From Chrysochromulina tobinii (Eukaryota > Haptophyta > Prymnesiales > Chrysochromulinaceae), in the NCBI GenBank assembly GCA_001275005.1, contig JWZX01003303.1:1-24449 (forward strand): DNA of 24,449 bases, written 5' to 3'. The notes under the pieces were generated by a model. The model worked only from the letters and a program-made list of their open reading frames with translations. It was not told the DNA's origin and searched no databases. Numbering within the stretch: the stretch's first letter is position 1; each line of letters opens with the position of its first letter. Shown in pieces: positions 1 through 8,713 of the stretch. The position numbers and the translations under genes are program-made.

Positions 1-2
1 CC

Positions 3-1862
3 ATCTGGCAGACGCGTGCCCAGACGGTGGGCATGGGCGCGTGCAACAGCCCGACCATCAGCGGTGAGTGTCGGCCCGAGTTGGACCAGTCTAAACCCGA
101 CTCTCTCCAGTACCAGGATACGGAGCCCTTTGGGTACAACTGGACGAATGCGAGCGCGAGCGTCCTCTCCAACCCCTTCCGATACTACAGCGCGGCGGAG
201 GCTGGCACGCTGCCCAACGGCCCCGTCTCCGCCAACCCGGCGAGCTTTCGGCGCTACCCGAGCGGCGGATACCTCTCCCTCGTCATCCCCTTCTTCTCGG
301 AGACCTACCTGCCCGATCAGCGTGGCGTGGCCGAAGACGTCCTTGACTTTCGCGACTATCGGGTGACCCGACGGACGCCCGGGCGCACCGCGCGCTATTA
401 CTGCGTGCGCATCGTGTGGAATGGCGACTTTATGCACCAACTGTGCGACCCCAACGATGGCAACGTGCCGCCACGCACCACCGGACGCACTCGGGCGGCC
501 GTGACCGAGTTCTGGAACGATCTGAAGCGCGCCCACTACATCGACAGTGCGACGCGCGCGGTGACGATCACGTGGAGCGCTTCCTCCAATGCTGCGGCGG
601 TGACCTCGCGCTCGCAATTCATGTTCGAGTTCACGCCGACGGGGGCGGTGCTCGCCTCGTACCAGATGCAGACGCGCGTCGACCGTGACGACATGCTCGA
701 TTCGACCGAGTTCTATGCTCTCGTTTCGCTCGGCTTTACGGCCTTCTTTGGTTTCATTGAGCTCATGGAGCTGCGGGCGGGAATCTTGACCTACTTCAGC
801 AACATGTGGAACCTGATGGATTGGGCCAACTATGTCATCTTCATCATTGCGTGGCTCTATCTTGGCCAGTACGTTGACCTCGCGAGGTCCTCCGCGACCG
901 CATGCAGCTCGACGCTCTGCAAGCGCGTGGGCTATCAAGACCACTGGGAGGTGATGGCGGTCAACAGCGATGCCAAGTCGTACCTGTCGCTCTGCGTGTG
1001 CATCCAGCTACTCAAGGTGATCAAGTTCAGCGCGATGCTCGTCCCCAAGATGGATCTTGCGCCCAAGGTGCTCAAGAATGCGCTACCCGACCTCATCTTC
1101 TTTGGAATCGTCTTTGGGATCTCGCTGCTCGCCTTCTCGATGATGTTCTACGTGACGCTCGGTCCCGTGATGGGCGACTACTCGAGCCAGATGGCCTCGG
1201 TGGTCGCGCTGTGTCGGGCGCTCTTCGGCGACTTCGACATCGACGAGATCATCAACAACAGCTCCGGCTACATGAACGCCATCCTTTTCATCGCCTACCT
1301 CTTCGTCGCCGTCTTCATCCTGCTCTCGATGTTCTTTGCCATCCTCGGCGAGGCGCAGGCCACCATTCGCGACAAGCAGCGCGAGACCAAGCGCGAGGGG
1401 ACCTCCGCGCCCGAGTACGGCGTCTTCGATGCGGCGTACAAGTCCGCGAGCAAGCTCGCGCGGCGCCTGCCGTTGATTGGTGCGCAGCTGAAACAGCAGC
1501 AGTCCAAAGATGCGGAGATGAAGAGCAACGAGCATGCGGATGCTGCGCCCTCAGCGATGGATCGCGTCGAGGCACGTCAGCTCGAGCTGGCGGACCAGCT
1601 CGCTGCGTTGCGGGATAGCTTCAAGGACGTGAGCGACATCAAGCACAGCATCCGGGACGTCCGTGAGGTCGCGAAGAGGTTGCTCAAGGCGCGTGGAACC
1701 TTGAGCAATGGAAAGGACCGGCCAGAATCGGCGTCGGAATCCTTGAGAATGAGGCGAGAATCTCGGAGACAGCATGCGGCGTTGGATGAGGGCAAGGAGC
1801 GCCCGCCCACGAGGGCCACCGAAACGACCGCACACAGGAAGGACCGATCGTACTCCTGCTAA
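3..1862 (+). CDS. Polycystin-2/TRPP-type cation channel, 5' partial
   Basis: The reading frame is open from base 3, so the start codon and the first membrane helix lie outside the window; the first ATG is at 27. Numbering from that ATG, residues 1-220 resemble the polycystin extracellular (TOP) domain: a GGY motif near 80, the TRAVTITW strand near 176, and EFTPTGAVLASYQMQ near 201. Membrane helices follow at about 228-248 (S2), 262-282 (S3), 319-338 (S4), 354-378 (S5) and 415-441 (S6). A pore helix leads into LFGDFD (399-404), which matches the L-G-D selectivity filter of polycystin-2. The tail is basic and has a predicted coiled coil near 511-557, as in PKD2, where it serves assembly. I see no EF hand. 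The likely role is a Ca2+-permeable non-selective cation channel in a ciliary or cell membrane. It could instead be the C-terminal channel part of a longer polycystin-1-like gene. Family call is secure; subfamily is not. Confidence 0.9.
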   Translation: MWQTRAQTVGMGACNSPTISGECRPELDQSKPDSLQYQDTEPFGYNWTNASASVLSNPFRYYSAAEAGTLPNGPVSANPASFRRYPSGGYLSLVIPFFSETYLPDQRGVAEDVLDFRDYRVTRRTPGRTARYYCVRIVWNGDFMHQLCDPNDGNVPPRTTGRTRAAVTEFWNDLKRAHYIDSATRAVTITWSASSNAAAVTSRSQFMFEFTPTGAVLASYQMQTRVDRDDMLDSTEFYALVSLGFTAFFGFIELMELRAGILTYFSNMWNLMDWANYVIFIIAWLYLGQYVDLARSSATACSSTLCKRVGYQDHWEVMAVNSDAKSYLSLCVCIQLLKVIKFSAMLVPKMDLAPKVLKNALPDLIFFGIVFGISLLAFSMMFYVTLGPVMGDYSSQMASVVALCRALFGDFDIDEIINNSSGYMNAILFIAYLFVAVFILLSMFFAILGEAQATIRDKQRETKREGTSAPEYGVFDAAYKSASKLARRLPLIGAQLKQQQSKDAEMKSNEHADAAPSAMDRVEARQLELADQLAALRDSFKDVSDIKHSIRDVREVAKRLLKARGTLSNGKDRPESASESLRMRRESRRQHAALDEGKERPPTRATETTAHRKDRSYSC

Positions 1863-2362
1863 GTCCAAACGATATTCATACAGGGAGCTGAGAGACTTCT
1901 GCCTTGACAGTTTCTGAGACGGTCGCTTTGCGAGACTTGTGGAGCAACAGCAGCAGCATCATGTAGAGGAGCCTCGAGGGCTGCGCAGGTCACGTCGTGG
2001 GCCGAGGCGCGAGAGCCGAGCAGCGCTGAGAAGACGCCGAGAAGCTGTAGGGTCACTTAGCGGGGCAACGCCCAACCCGTCAATATAATGATGTAGTAGA
2101 CCGGATGTGAAGTACACCACAGTCCACATATTCGCAAACACCGCAGACCGAGACCCCAGGCGGGCGTGCGGCGCGCACAAGGCCACAACGGAACTCCGCA
2201 CCACACACGACGTTGTTGTAGTTTGACTGCCGTGCGCGACTCATTTCGGAGTACATGTATGTACTATACATGTGTACAGTTCTCGAATGACGATCTCAAC
2301 GAATGGCTTATTCGGCTCTCAAAGACCCGGATAGCCGACGCGAGCGCGGGATGCTGGCACGA
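1863..2362. other. Convergent intergenic region
   Basis: This 500-base stretch lies between the 3' end of the channel gene (+) and the 3' end of the anoctamin gene (-). It should therefore hold both 3' UTRs and polyadenylation sites. I see no RNA gene and no convincing coding sequence. A short imperfect palindrome rich in TACATGTA lies near 2250-2278. Confidence 0.6.
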
Positions 2363-5332
2363 TTAGATTAAGTAAGGCCGCTGTGGCACTGTTGCTGTCT
2401 CGGGGCTGCCGCCAAAGAGGCGCTTTGAGAGCTGACTAAATGCACTGGGATCCCGGTGAGTTACTACAGGTAGGCGGTGAGGGGCTTCCGTCGGCAGATC
2501 CCGCTCGTCGCCCAAAGTGTCAAGCCGCTCGACGCCGCCCGGCCCTACGGCGGCCGGCTCCTTCCCCTCCTCCGGCCAAGACGAGCGCAGCTTGTCGCGC
2601 AGAGCATCGTTATTCAAATCCGGCTTCTTCCCAGAGTCGTCCCTGAGAGCCGCATCGACGTCACGGTGGGCCTCAGTCATGTCGTAATACTTCGAGGTGG
2701 AAGCTCGGCGCCGCGTAGGCTCCTCATAGTGGTCGTGGCCCAAGCCGTCGTGGCCCAAGCCGTCGTGGCCCAAGCCGTCGTGGCCGAGGTGGCCAGGGCC
2801 GCCGTAATGCATCATCGGCTTGGAGCATGCCTCGTTATAAGCCAGGTTCGCCTTCTCGGCGGTCCCATAGATGCGGAGCAGCGCATCGTCGTCCCACTGC
2901 GCGGGAGGCGGCGGTGGCGGCTCTCGCGGCGCCTTAGCGCGCCACTGCTGAGAGGCAGTCTCGACGGCAAGGTCCTCGGGCATGTCCGGGATCATGGTCA
3001 CCACGCAGAACTGCGCGAGGAGCAGCAGGTGCTCGACGACGATCAGGAACATGAGCTTGTTGCTCTCGTTGATCTCGATGAAGCCGAGGAAGTTGAACGG
3101 AATTATGCGCTTGAGGGTCGTGTCGGTGACCCCGACTAGACCAACATTCGTCAGCACACCCAGCACCGCAAGCACTCGAAGCACTGTCTGCCACGAGCCG
3201 ATGTCCTCACCACCCATGTACGCCGGCCGGCGCGTGTTGCACACCATCTTGTATGCATCCGTTCGAAGTTCAAAGTAGAAGGAGGCAAAGAGCAGCGCCG
3301 AGGCGAGCGGGAAGGCGGGCGCGAAGAGCACCACGTAGCCGAGCTGCACCACGATCCGTGAGTACTCGGAGAAGACTCCCTCGAAGGGCTCGAGCTTCGC
3401 CTGCGCCTCGTACACAGTCATCGCGCTGATTACAACCTGCTCGCCGGAGGCCTCGGCGATCTTGACCGCAGCCGAGTGACCGCCACAGAGGACGCGCATC
3501 TTGAAGCAGATCCGTTCGATCGCCGTCTCCTCCTTGGCCGTCTGCGCCGCGAACATGGCAAACTCCTCGTCTGCCTCCCGGAGCTTCGCCTTCATCCAGG
3601 GCATCACAAACTCCAAGATCTTGCCAGTCAGCATGTTGACGATCAAGGCCGAGGTCATGAAGGCCGACAGGTCGTTCATGCAGTACGGATTTTGGTGGTG
3701 CTCAAACTGCGCCTCGATCTGCTCCACGGTCAGGGTGAAGTGCTTCTTGTCGTGGCAGTACTCTGGCACGTGTGTCAGCCATGAAAGCCAATCGAGTTCG
3801 TTGGCCTTGACAAAGGCGATGTAGAAAAACGCCGCGTAAGAGTTGGTGGACTGGAAGATCATGGTCTTGACGATGAGCGCATCGTCGTAGTCGGACAGCG
3901 TGCGGTGATTCTCCCAGTCGGTGAGGCGCCGCGCCACGCGCTGGTACACCTGGTTGCTCACCGCGACGTAGACGCCGTTGATCGCGCCCATCATGGCAGA
4001 GCCCAGCTGCACTCCGTCCTTCCCGAGGGTCCTCGGGTTGCCGTCGGTCTCGTAGAGCAGGTAGAACTGGAGCATCTCCAACGACTTGTACGAAAGGATC
4101 ATGGTGATCATGGTGATCATGCACAACAGAACGGGCGTCAGGAGGACGTATGAGATCACCATGCGTTCTCGGCGCACAGTTGTCGAGAACCTTTTCGTCA
4201 GCGGCGCCTTGGCGGCGTACTCGTCATCATCGGGGACGGGGACCCAGTAGCCCTCGTCCGAGTAGAAGCCGCGCGCCTCGTCGCCTTCAAACTCTTTCCT
4301 CTGCCGCTCCGTCTCCCGATAGTCGACCACGTGCCAGTGCGCCGCGAGCCTCGCCTCAGCGCGTCTCCACCTCTTTAGGAAATAGGTGATCCAGACGAGG
4401 ATAAACATGGAGTACATGGGCGTGAACATGTTGTCGGTGGAGCCGTCGTACCAAACTTCGGACACGATGAAGAGCACCACACCCATCGCACCAGGGTACC
4501 GGATCGCGTTCGCGAGCTCCTCTGTGAAGGCATAGTAGAAGGCGATTCGCTCGCCGAAGTAATCACGGACTCGGTCGAGCGGCTGGTTGACAGTGAACTC
4601 GAGCGGCGGCGAAACCCAGATGCGCATGAGCTCCGTACGCCTGCCCTCGATCTCGTGAACGGGTACGACTGCTGTGAACACCTTGGTCGCGAGCAGGTCG
4701 TCCAGGTTGAGGCCGCAGCCACCCTCGTGTTGCGGCAGTTCGAGCAGCGACTGCAGCAGCCGGATGCGCTCGAGCGAGCTGAAGAAGCACGTCGGGCTTT
4801 CCGGTTCGAAGCGCTCCTTTTCAGCGGCCTTGAAGTCCGTGTAGTAGCCCTCGCGGCCCTGCCTGTCGGCCTTAAGCCCCTTCTCCATCGTCAGGTGCTC
4901 AGCCATCTTCTCAAGGAGCGCGTCGGGAGCGGACAGCTTGAGAAGCACCTCATCTCGATCACGAGAGAGATCAGCAACGGCCTCGATACCGATCGAGCGC
5001 GCGCGTGCAGCGACAACGTCGCGTTGCCGCTTTGGGCCGCCCGGCAGCCCTTGGAAGGACGGTCGCTTCTGCTTGAGTTCGGCTGTGGCCTTCTCAATGG
5101 CGTCACTGTCCGCCTGCTCCACCGCGTCACTGTTCGCATCAGCCGCCGGAAAGATGAGGACGAGGTCGAAATACGCCTGTCCGGTAATCGGGGGCGCCGT
5201 TGGTCGAAACTCGTCGAGGCGAGCAAAGGCGCCATGCACCGAACTCATCGACAGTCCACAATGGCATGGTTTGGAAAGAGCTTTGAAAAGGTCAAGTTTC
5301 GTTGTATGCATGCAGCTTATAGAAATTTGCAC
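2363..5332 (-). CDS. Anoctamin/TMEM16 family protein (channel or lipid scramblase)
   Basis: A 989-codon single-exon frame. Family hallmarks are clear: an N-terminal dimerisation region starting FDLVLIFP (55-62), YFGERIAFYYAF (258-269) before the first helix, LTDWENHRTLSDYDDALIVK (470-489), FQSTNSYAAFFYIAFVK (493-509), and a closing run with FPLASAL (674-680), FELRTDAYK (687-695) and RRPAYMGGEDIGSW (701-714). About ten hydrophobic helices span 280-782. Of the Ca2+-site acids known in TMEM16A, E574, E656, E688 and D692 are present, but the second acid of helix 7 aligns with R659. The cytosolic tail has a proline run (805-810), a GLGHD repeat (848-868) and RRRAS (874-878), a basophilic kinase consensus. 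Met29 (codon starting at 5248) is a plausible alternative start because conserved sequence begins soon after it. Role: Ca2+-regulated anion channel or phospholipid scramblase; sequence alone does not separate these. Confidence 0.93.
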   Translation of the reverse strand: MQISISCMHTTKLDLFKALSKPCHCGLSMSSVHGAFARLDEFRPTAPPITGQAYFDLVLIFPAADANSDAVEQADSDAIEKATAELKQKRPSFQGLPGGPKRQRDVVAARARSIGIEAVADLSRDRDEVLLKLSAPDALLEKMAEHLTMEKGLKADRQGREGYYTDFKAAEKERFEPESPTCFFSSLERIRLLQSLLELPQHEGGCGLNLDDLLATKVFTAVVPVHEIEGRRTELMRIWVSPPLEFTVNQPLDRVRDYFGERIAFYYAFTEELANAIRYPGAMGVVLFIVSEVWYDGSTDNMFTPMYSMFILVWITYFLKRWRRAEARLAAHWHVVDYRETERQRKEFEGDEARGFYSDEGYWVPVPDDDEYAAKAPLTKRFSTTVRRERMVISYVLLTPVLLCMITMITMILSYKSLEMLQFYLLYETDGNPRTLGKDGVQLGSAMMGAINGVYVAVSNQVYQRVARRLTDWENHRTLSDYDDALIVKTMIFQSTNSYAAFFYIAFVKANELDWLSWLTHVPEYCHDKKHFTLTVEQIEAQFEHHQNPYCMNDLSAFMTSALIVNMLTGKILEFVMPWMKAKLREADEEFAMFAAQTAKEETAIERICFKMRVLCGGHSAAVKIAEASGEQVVISAMTVYEAQAKLEPFEGVFSEYSRIVVQLGYVVLFAPAFPLASALLFASFYFELRTDAYKMVCNTRRPAYMGGEDIGSWQTVLRVLAVLGVLTNVGLVGVTDTTLKRIIPFNFLGFIEINESNKLMFLIVVEHLLLLAQFCVVTMIPDMPEDLAVETASQQWRAKAPREPPPPPPAQWDDDALLRIYGTAEKANLAYNEACSKPMMHYGGPGHLGHDGLGHDGLGHDGLGHDHYEEPTRRRASTSKYYDMTEAHRDVDAALRDDSGKKPDLNNDALRDKLRSSWPEEGKEPAAVGPGGVERLDTLGDERDLPTEAPHRLPVVTHRDPSAFSQLSKRLFGGSPETATVPQRPYLI
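2732..2785. repeat. 15-bp in-frame tandem repeat in the anoctamin tail
   Basis: Three full copies of GTCGTGGCCCAAGCC start at 2732, 2747 and 2762 and are followed by a partial copy. On the coding strand they give the repeating pentapeptide GLGHD, a His/Asp-rich block. The copies are identical at DNA level, which implies recent slippage or strong homogenisation. Confidence 0.93.
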
Positions 5333-6069
5333 CCCCTACCCTCCAGAAGGCCAAGGCTGCTGCGGCCATGTTGAAGAATGAGCTTACAAGAACTGCCAAA
5401 AGAAGAGAGAAGCGCCTTTAGAGAGATTTGTAAATTGGCTTGAGCTTCAGAGAGATTTGTAACTGACCAAGCTGTACCTAATTGACCAAGCCTGGCAGTT
5501 GCGCGTTGAGGTGGCCGGGCGCAGGCGGCAACGCAGAAGTCACCGGGAAGGCATATAGGCAAGTAAAGAAAGTCGACTCCACTCTCCGGAATCCGAGGTA
5601 TCGTCCGACTACGAAGCCCCAGTAGGGAGTACGGTAGCCGACTGCCCGTTACGGCGTTACGCTGAGTGCGGTGCGTTTCGCTTTTGTACTTTTCTCTCTG
5701 ACGACCTCTAAAAGCTCTGTGGTGAGGTTGCAGGTTCTCGCCCCCCGCCCTATTTCTAGTACCGGAGCGGTACAGTGAGCCGAGCGGAACGACTGTCATA
5801 CACATGACGGAACGTGGGAACGTGGGTACACTGTGAGCCGTGGGAACGACTGCTGTCATCAGTCGCACGCGTTCCCACGTTTCAGTCAGCATGTCAGTCA
5901 GTCTACAGTCAGTCAGCATCAGTTTCGTCGCGGTCCACCCGCGCTCACCACACCACCGTCGCAAGGGAGCGACGGCTCCGCTCCCCTCACACGCGTTCAC
6001 AGATCACACACGAAAGCAATTGTATGTAGCTCCTCCACTGGGCCTTATTCTCATAAGCTATGGTTAAGG
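5333..6069 (-). promoter_or_regulatory. Upstream region of the anoctamin gene with short direct and inverted repeats
   Basis: This gap of about 740 bases separates two minus-strand genes, so it should hold the anoctamin 5' UTR and promoter and the 3' UTR of the esterase gene. Visible structure: AGAGAGATTTGTAA twice (5420-5433 and 5449-5462); a perfect 12-bp inverted repeat AACGTGGGAACG (5811-5822) with CGTTCCCACGTT (5870-5881); a direct repeat of the form GTGAGCCG...GAACGACTG in the 5775-5850 area; and a CAGT-rich run at 5883-5924. No TATA box is convincing. A 227-codon open frame on the minus strand (6000-5317) looks like chance. Confidence 0.45.
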
Positions 6070-7662
6070 TTATCCGCTGCCTCGTTCCAATAAGCTCTGA
6101 AAGAGCTCTTCCGCGAAACCGCCACACCTCTCTTTGGCTACGCCGGGCAGCCACGCCCCCCCAGCTCTGGCGCTCCCCTGCTGTGACTTAACGGCTTGAT
6201 GTGGGATCTTGAGCGACGGGAGCGAGGGCGTGGGCAACTCGCACGCGGAAACCATCGCATCGTCGGGCGTGCGGGACGTGCGGGGCTTGCATCCGTCGTG
6301 AGCCATACGGAAGCCTATGCCGAGGACGGCGGCAAACAGCGCGACGGCTGACAGCCAGTGCCACCAGGTGTTTGAACTGGGTCCGATGGCGGCAACGGCT
6401 GATAGCCAGTGCCACCAAGTGTTTAAACTGGGTCCGATGGCGGCAGCGGCGTTGGGAGCGATGCTGCCTGCTGCAGCGGTAGCTGCACCGGTGCCGGTGG
6501 CGCCGAGCGCGGATGGCATCGTCAGCAGCGAAACAAGCGCGGGCTCCTGTGGCATCTGCTTGCTGCTACGGCGGCCACCGAGATGCGCCTCCATAAAAGC
6601 CCAGTGCGCGGCGGGCACCCAAGTGGGTAGCGAGTGACCGCCAGGATGGAGACACGCGACGACACTAGCCCCGCTCGCACAGCCGGTGCGCCAGTACTCG
6701 CAATCGGCGCCGTTGACGCGCGCGATCTCACACGCCTGGTCGCCGTCCGCGCAGCCCGTGCGTGGTGTGGCACTCGACGCGTTCGCGCTCGCGCCGTCGC
6801 AACCGTTGGCGAGCGCCCATCGGGAACTCACGGCGCGGGCGCTTGTGAAGAGCCATCCGCCCTGGGACAATGGGCGATAGCTCGTGTCGAGGGTAGCATC
6901 GGGGTCGCCTGGGTGGCCGGGCGCATACAGGTTAGGCACCGAAGGGATCGTTGTGTCCTCCCGCCCCCAGGTGCCGCAGAAAGGTACGGGTGCGCGTGCT
7001 GGCCCGTCATTGAAGCCCCAGTGCGGTGACCCGACGACAGGCATGAAGCCCGCGAAGGCATTTGCCAAATCGGAGCGCGCGAGTTCATACAGGAACATGC
7101 CGCCATTCGAGACGCCCGACGCGAACACGCTCGACGTGTCGAAGCAGAGCGCACGGCTGAGCTCATCGAGCAGCATCCGCACCTGCGCGACACTGTCCTC
7201 GCACGTCGTCCACCAACAAGAGTCGGCGCAGCTCCCGCACGAGCGGTAGCACATGCCGGCGAACGCATTGGTTGGATCGTAGCACGTGCGGCCATTCGGC
7301 CCTGGAGAGGCAACGGTGCCGACGCCATTCCACGAGGTGAGTGCAGTGCCATTGTCGTCGAAGCCAAGCGGCGATGCGACGATGTAGCCATTGACAAGGC
7401 CGTGTGCGTGGAACACGTCGGACGCGTTCATGGCGCCACCATGTCCGTGAAAGGCGAGAAGCAGTGGTGGTGGACGGCTCGCCGGCGCTCCGTACGATGT
7501 GGGCAGCGACAGCCGAAAGGGCCGACGCTGTGATGGGACCTCGAGGTCCGCGACGCCGCCTGAGACGAGGATCGGCCAGCCGGATGGAAGCATATGCGCG
7601 CGGCTCGCGCATCCGAATGAGGGCGTGCCGTGCTTTGACACAGCTGTCGGGCGCGTCGTCAT
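6070..7662 (-). CDS. PHB depolymerase/feruloyl esterase-like alpha/beta hydrolase with C-terminal membrane anchor
   Basis: A 530-codon single exon. It has the PHB-depolymerase/LpqC esterase layout: oxyanion motif HGHGG (72-76), nucleophile elbow GVSNGG (183-188, Ser185), catalytic Asp in GREDTTIP (Asp236) and His in HPGGHSLP (His343). A cysteine-rich loop at 138-154 and several paired Cys later suggest disulfides and a secreted or lumenal enzyme. The likely activity is hydrolysis of polyester or hydroxycinnamate ester bonds; the substrate is unknown. After the catalytic domain (to about 360) come an Ala/Gly linker, a 17-residue duplication ending in WWHWLSAVA (408-441), and a hydrophobic segment at 433-452 followed by a polar tail. 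This suggests a type I anchor. No clear signal peptide is visible from Met1 or Met24. A stop lies only six codons upstream in frame, so any leader would need an upstream exon. Confidence 0.85.
   Translation of the reverse strand: MTTRPTAVSKHGTPSFGCASRAHMLPSGWPILVSGGVADLEVPSQRRPFRLSLPTSYGAPASRPPPLLLAFHGHGGAMNASDVFHAHGLVNGYIVASPLGFDDNGTALTSWNGVGTVASPGPNGRTCYDPTNAFAGMCYRSCGSCADSCWWTTCEDSVAQVRMLLDELSRALCFDTSSVFASGVSNGGMFLYELARSDLANAFAGFMPVVGSPHWGFNDGPARAPVPFCGTWGREDTTIPSVPNLYAPGHPGDPDATLDTSYRPLSQGGWLFTSARAVSSRWALANGCDGASANASSATPRTGCADGDQACEIARVNGADCEYWRTGCASGASVVACLHPGGHSLPTWVPAAHWAFMEAHLGGRRSSKQMPQEPALVSLLTMPSALGATGTGAATAAAGSIAPNAAAAIGPSLNTWWHWLSAVAAIGPSSNTWWHWLSAVALFAAVLGIGFRMAHDGCKPRTSRTPDDAMVSACELPTPSLPSLKIPHQAVKSQQGSARAGGAWLPGVAKERCGGFAEELFQSLLERGSG
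6344..6445. repeat. 51-bp tandem duplication in the esterase gene
   Basis: Two adjacent 51-bp units (6344-6394 and 6395-6445) differ at only three positions. In the protein this duplicates 17 residues containing NTWWHWLSAV just before or within the membrane anchor. The low divergence indicates a recent event. Confidence 0.95.
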
Positions 7663-8209
7663 TTGGGCTTGCCAAGACTATTGTAGGCGACTCCGTGGAC
7701 GATGTCTTTCCTTTCAACGCGTGCTCGGCCGGCCCCTGCACGGTCACGAGCTGTCAGTCCACAGTCAGCATTCCTAATTTAGAAATGGCATCCGCGTCAA
7801 CATGTCTGCTATTCTCCGTACTCGCCCCGGCTACCAGTGTGTCGGATTCCCTTCTCGATTACGTCGCGGACGCGCCGCGGTCGGACAAGTTATATGTATT
7901 CAGTTCAGTTACTACGTAAACAACAGACAACCTAACGGAAGCCTATCGAATGTTCAGTTACTGAACTGAACTGAACTGAACTGAACTGAAGTTATATGTA
8001 CGGCCCAGCGAGTACAGCCTAACTTCCACTCTGGGGCGAAGCGCGACGTGGCACGCGCCAGCACAGTTACAAGGGTCAACCCACGATGCTGGGTAGCACA
8101 AACACTCGACACGAAGAATGGGTAGTAGCAGGTGAATTCCGCCATCCATCTGCGAACCAGCATCACCAACCATGCGCGCGCTTCATACCGTAACCCCAGC
8201 CACGTGAGT
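7663..8209 (-). promoter_or_regulatory. Upstream region of the esterase gene with an ACTGA microsatellite
   Basis: This gap lies between the cystatin 3' end and the esterase 5' end, both on the minus strand. A pentanucleotide (ACTGA)n array covers about 7960-7990. A complementary run, TTCAGTTCAGTTAC, lies upstream at 7900-7913, so the two can pair into a hairpin. GTTATATGTA occurs on both sides of this structure (7889-7898 and 7991-8000). I see no gene here. Confidence 0.5.
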
Positions 8210-8524
8210 TTAGTCACTGATAGCTCGACCGCTTAGGCTAGCAGAGGTGAGCCGCGGCGGCTGACCTGTGTGCGGTAGCGGCTTGAAAATCAATGCGTCA
8301 ACCATCACGCCGTCGTGCACTTCGATGCTCATCTTGTAGTTCATGCCGGCGACCACTTGCTGAGTGAATGAGTGGCAAACAAACTTCGTGAAGGGCTCAC
8401 CGCCGACTGCGGCTTGAATGTCTCCTTTCACGGCGGTTGCCACTTGGATTACCTCGTCTGGCACGTTCTCAGTGGGTGCCGAGTGGCCGCCGCATACATG
8501 TACCGCGGCTTCGTGGAGCATCAC
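8210..8524 (-). CDS. Stefin-type cystatin (cysteine protease inhibitor)
   Basis: A 104-residue single-exon protein, close to the usual 98-100 residues of stefins. The three inhibitory elements of the cystatin wedge are visible: an N-terminal GG (12-13, inside CGGHSAPT), the first hairpin motif QVVAG (56-60, followed by MNYK as in stefins), and a second-hairpin LPH (83-85). There is no signal peptide and no paired-cysteine region, which fits an intracellular family I25 stefin that blocks papain-type proteases such as cathepsins. It is transcribed divergently from the glycosyltransferase gene across 189 bases. The start is the first Met of MM; the exact start is uncertain but does not affect the inhibitory motifs. 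Confidence 0.88.
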   Translation of the reverse strand: MMLHEAAVHVCGGHSAPTENVPDEVIQVATAVKGDIQAAVGGEPFTKFVCHSFTQQVVAGMNYKMSIEVHDGVMVDALIFKPLPHTGQPPRLTSASLSGRAISD

Positions 8525-8713
8525 TCACGCGAAGGCGCTCGGCGCTCGCTAATAATCACCTCTTCGACTGGACCCCGCATTGACGGAACAGATGGGAATA
8601 GCTTGTGCGTGTTTTTGATAATCTAACTTATTTCACAGTGTTGGAGAAACATTCACAATGTCTGTGTGTGCTCGGTCGGGGACGATCCGCGACGGGGGTA
8701 AGCGAGGCAGCGC
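8525..8713. promoter_or_regulatory. Divergent intergenic promoter region
   Basis: Only 189 bases separate the cystatin start (-) from the glycosyltransferase start (+), so a shared bidirectional promoter is likely. The stretch around 8606-8640 is comparatively AT-rich. An out-of-frame ATG at 8658 and a GTAAGC at 8699 leave open a short upstream exon for the glycosyltransferase, but I could not build a convincing splice. Confidence 0.4.

Noticed and set aside
2732-2785. The GLGHD 15-bp repeat as a regulatory minisatellite
   Set aside because: It stays in frame inside a clear coding region, so a protein-level repeat is the simpler explanation.
5317-6000. A 227-codon open frame on the minus strand just upstream of and overlapping the anoctamin start
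   Set aside because: No recognisable motif or domain, repeat-rich DNA, overlaps the anoctamin start in another frame; long chance frames are common in GC-rich DNA.
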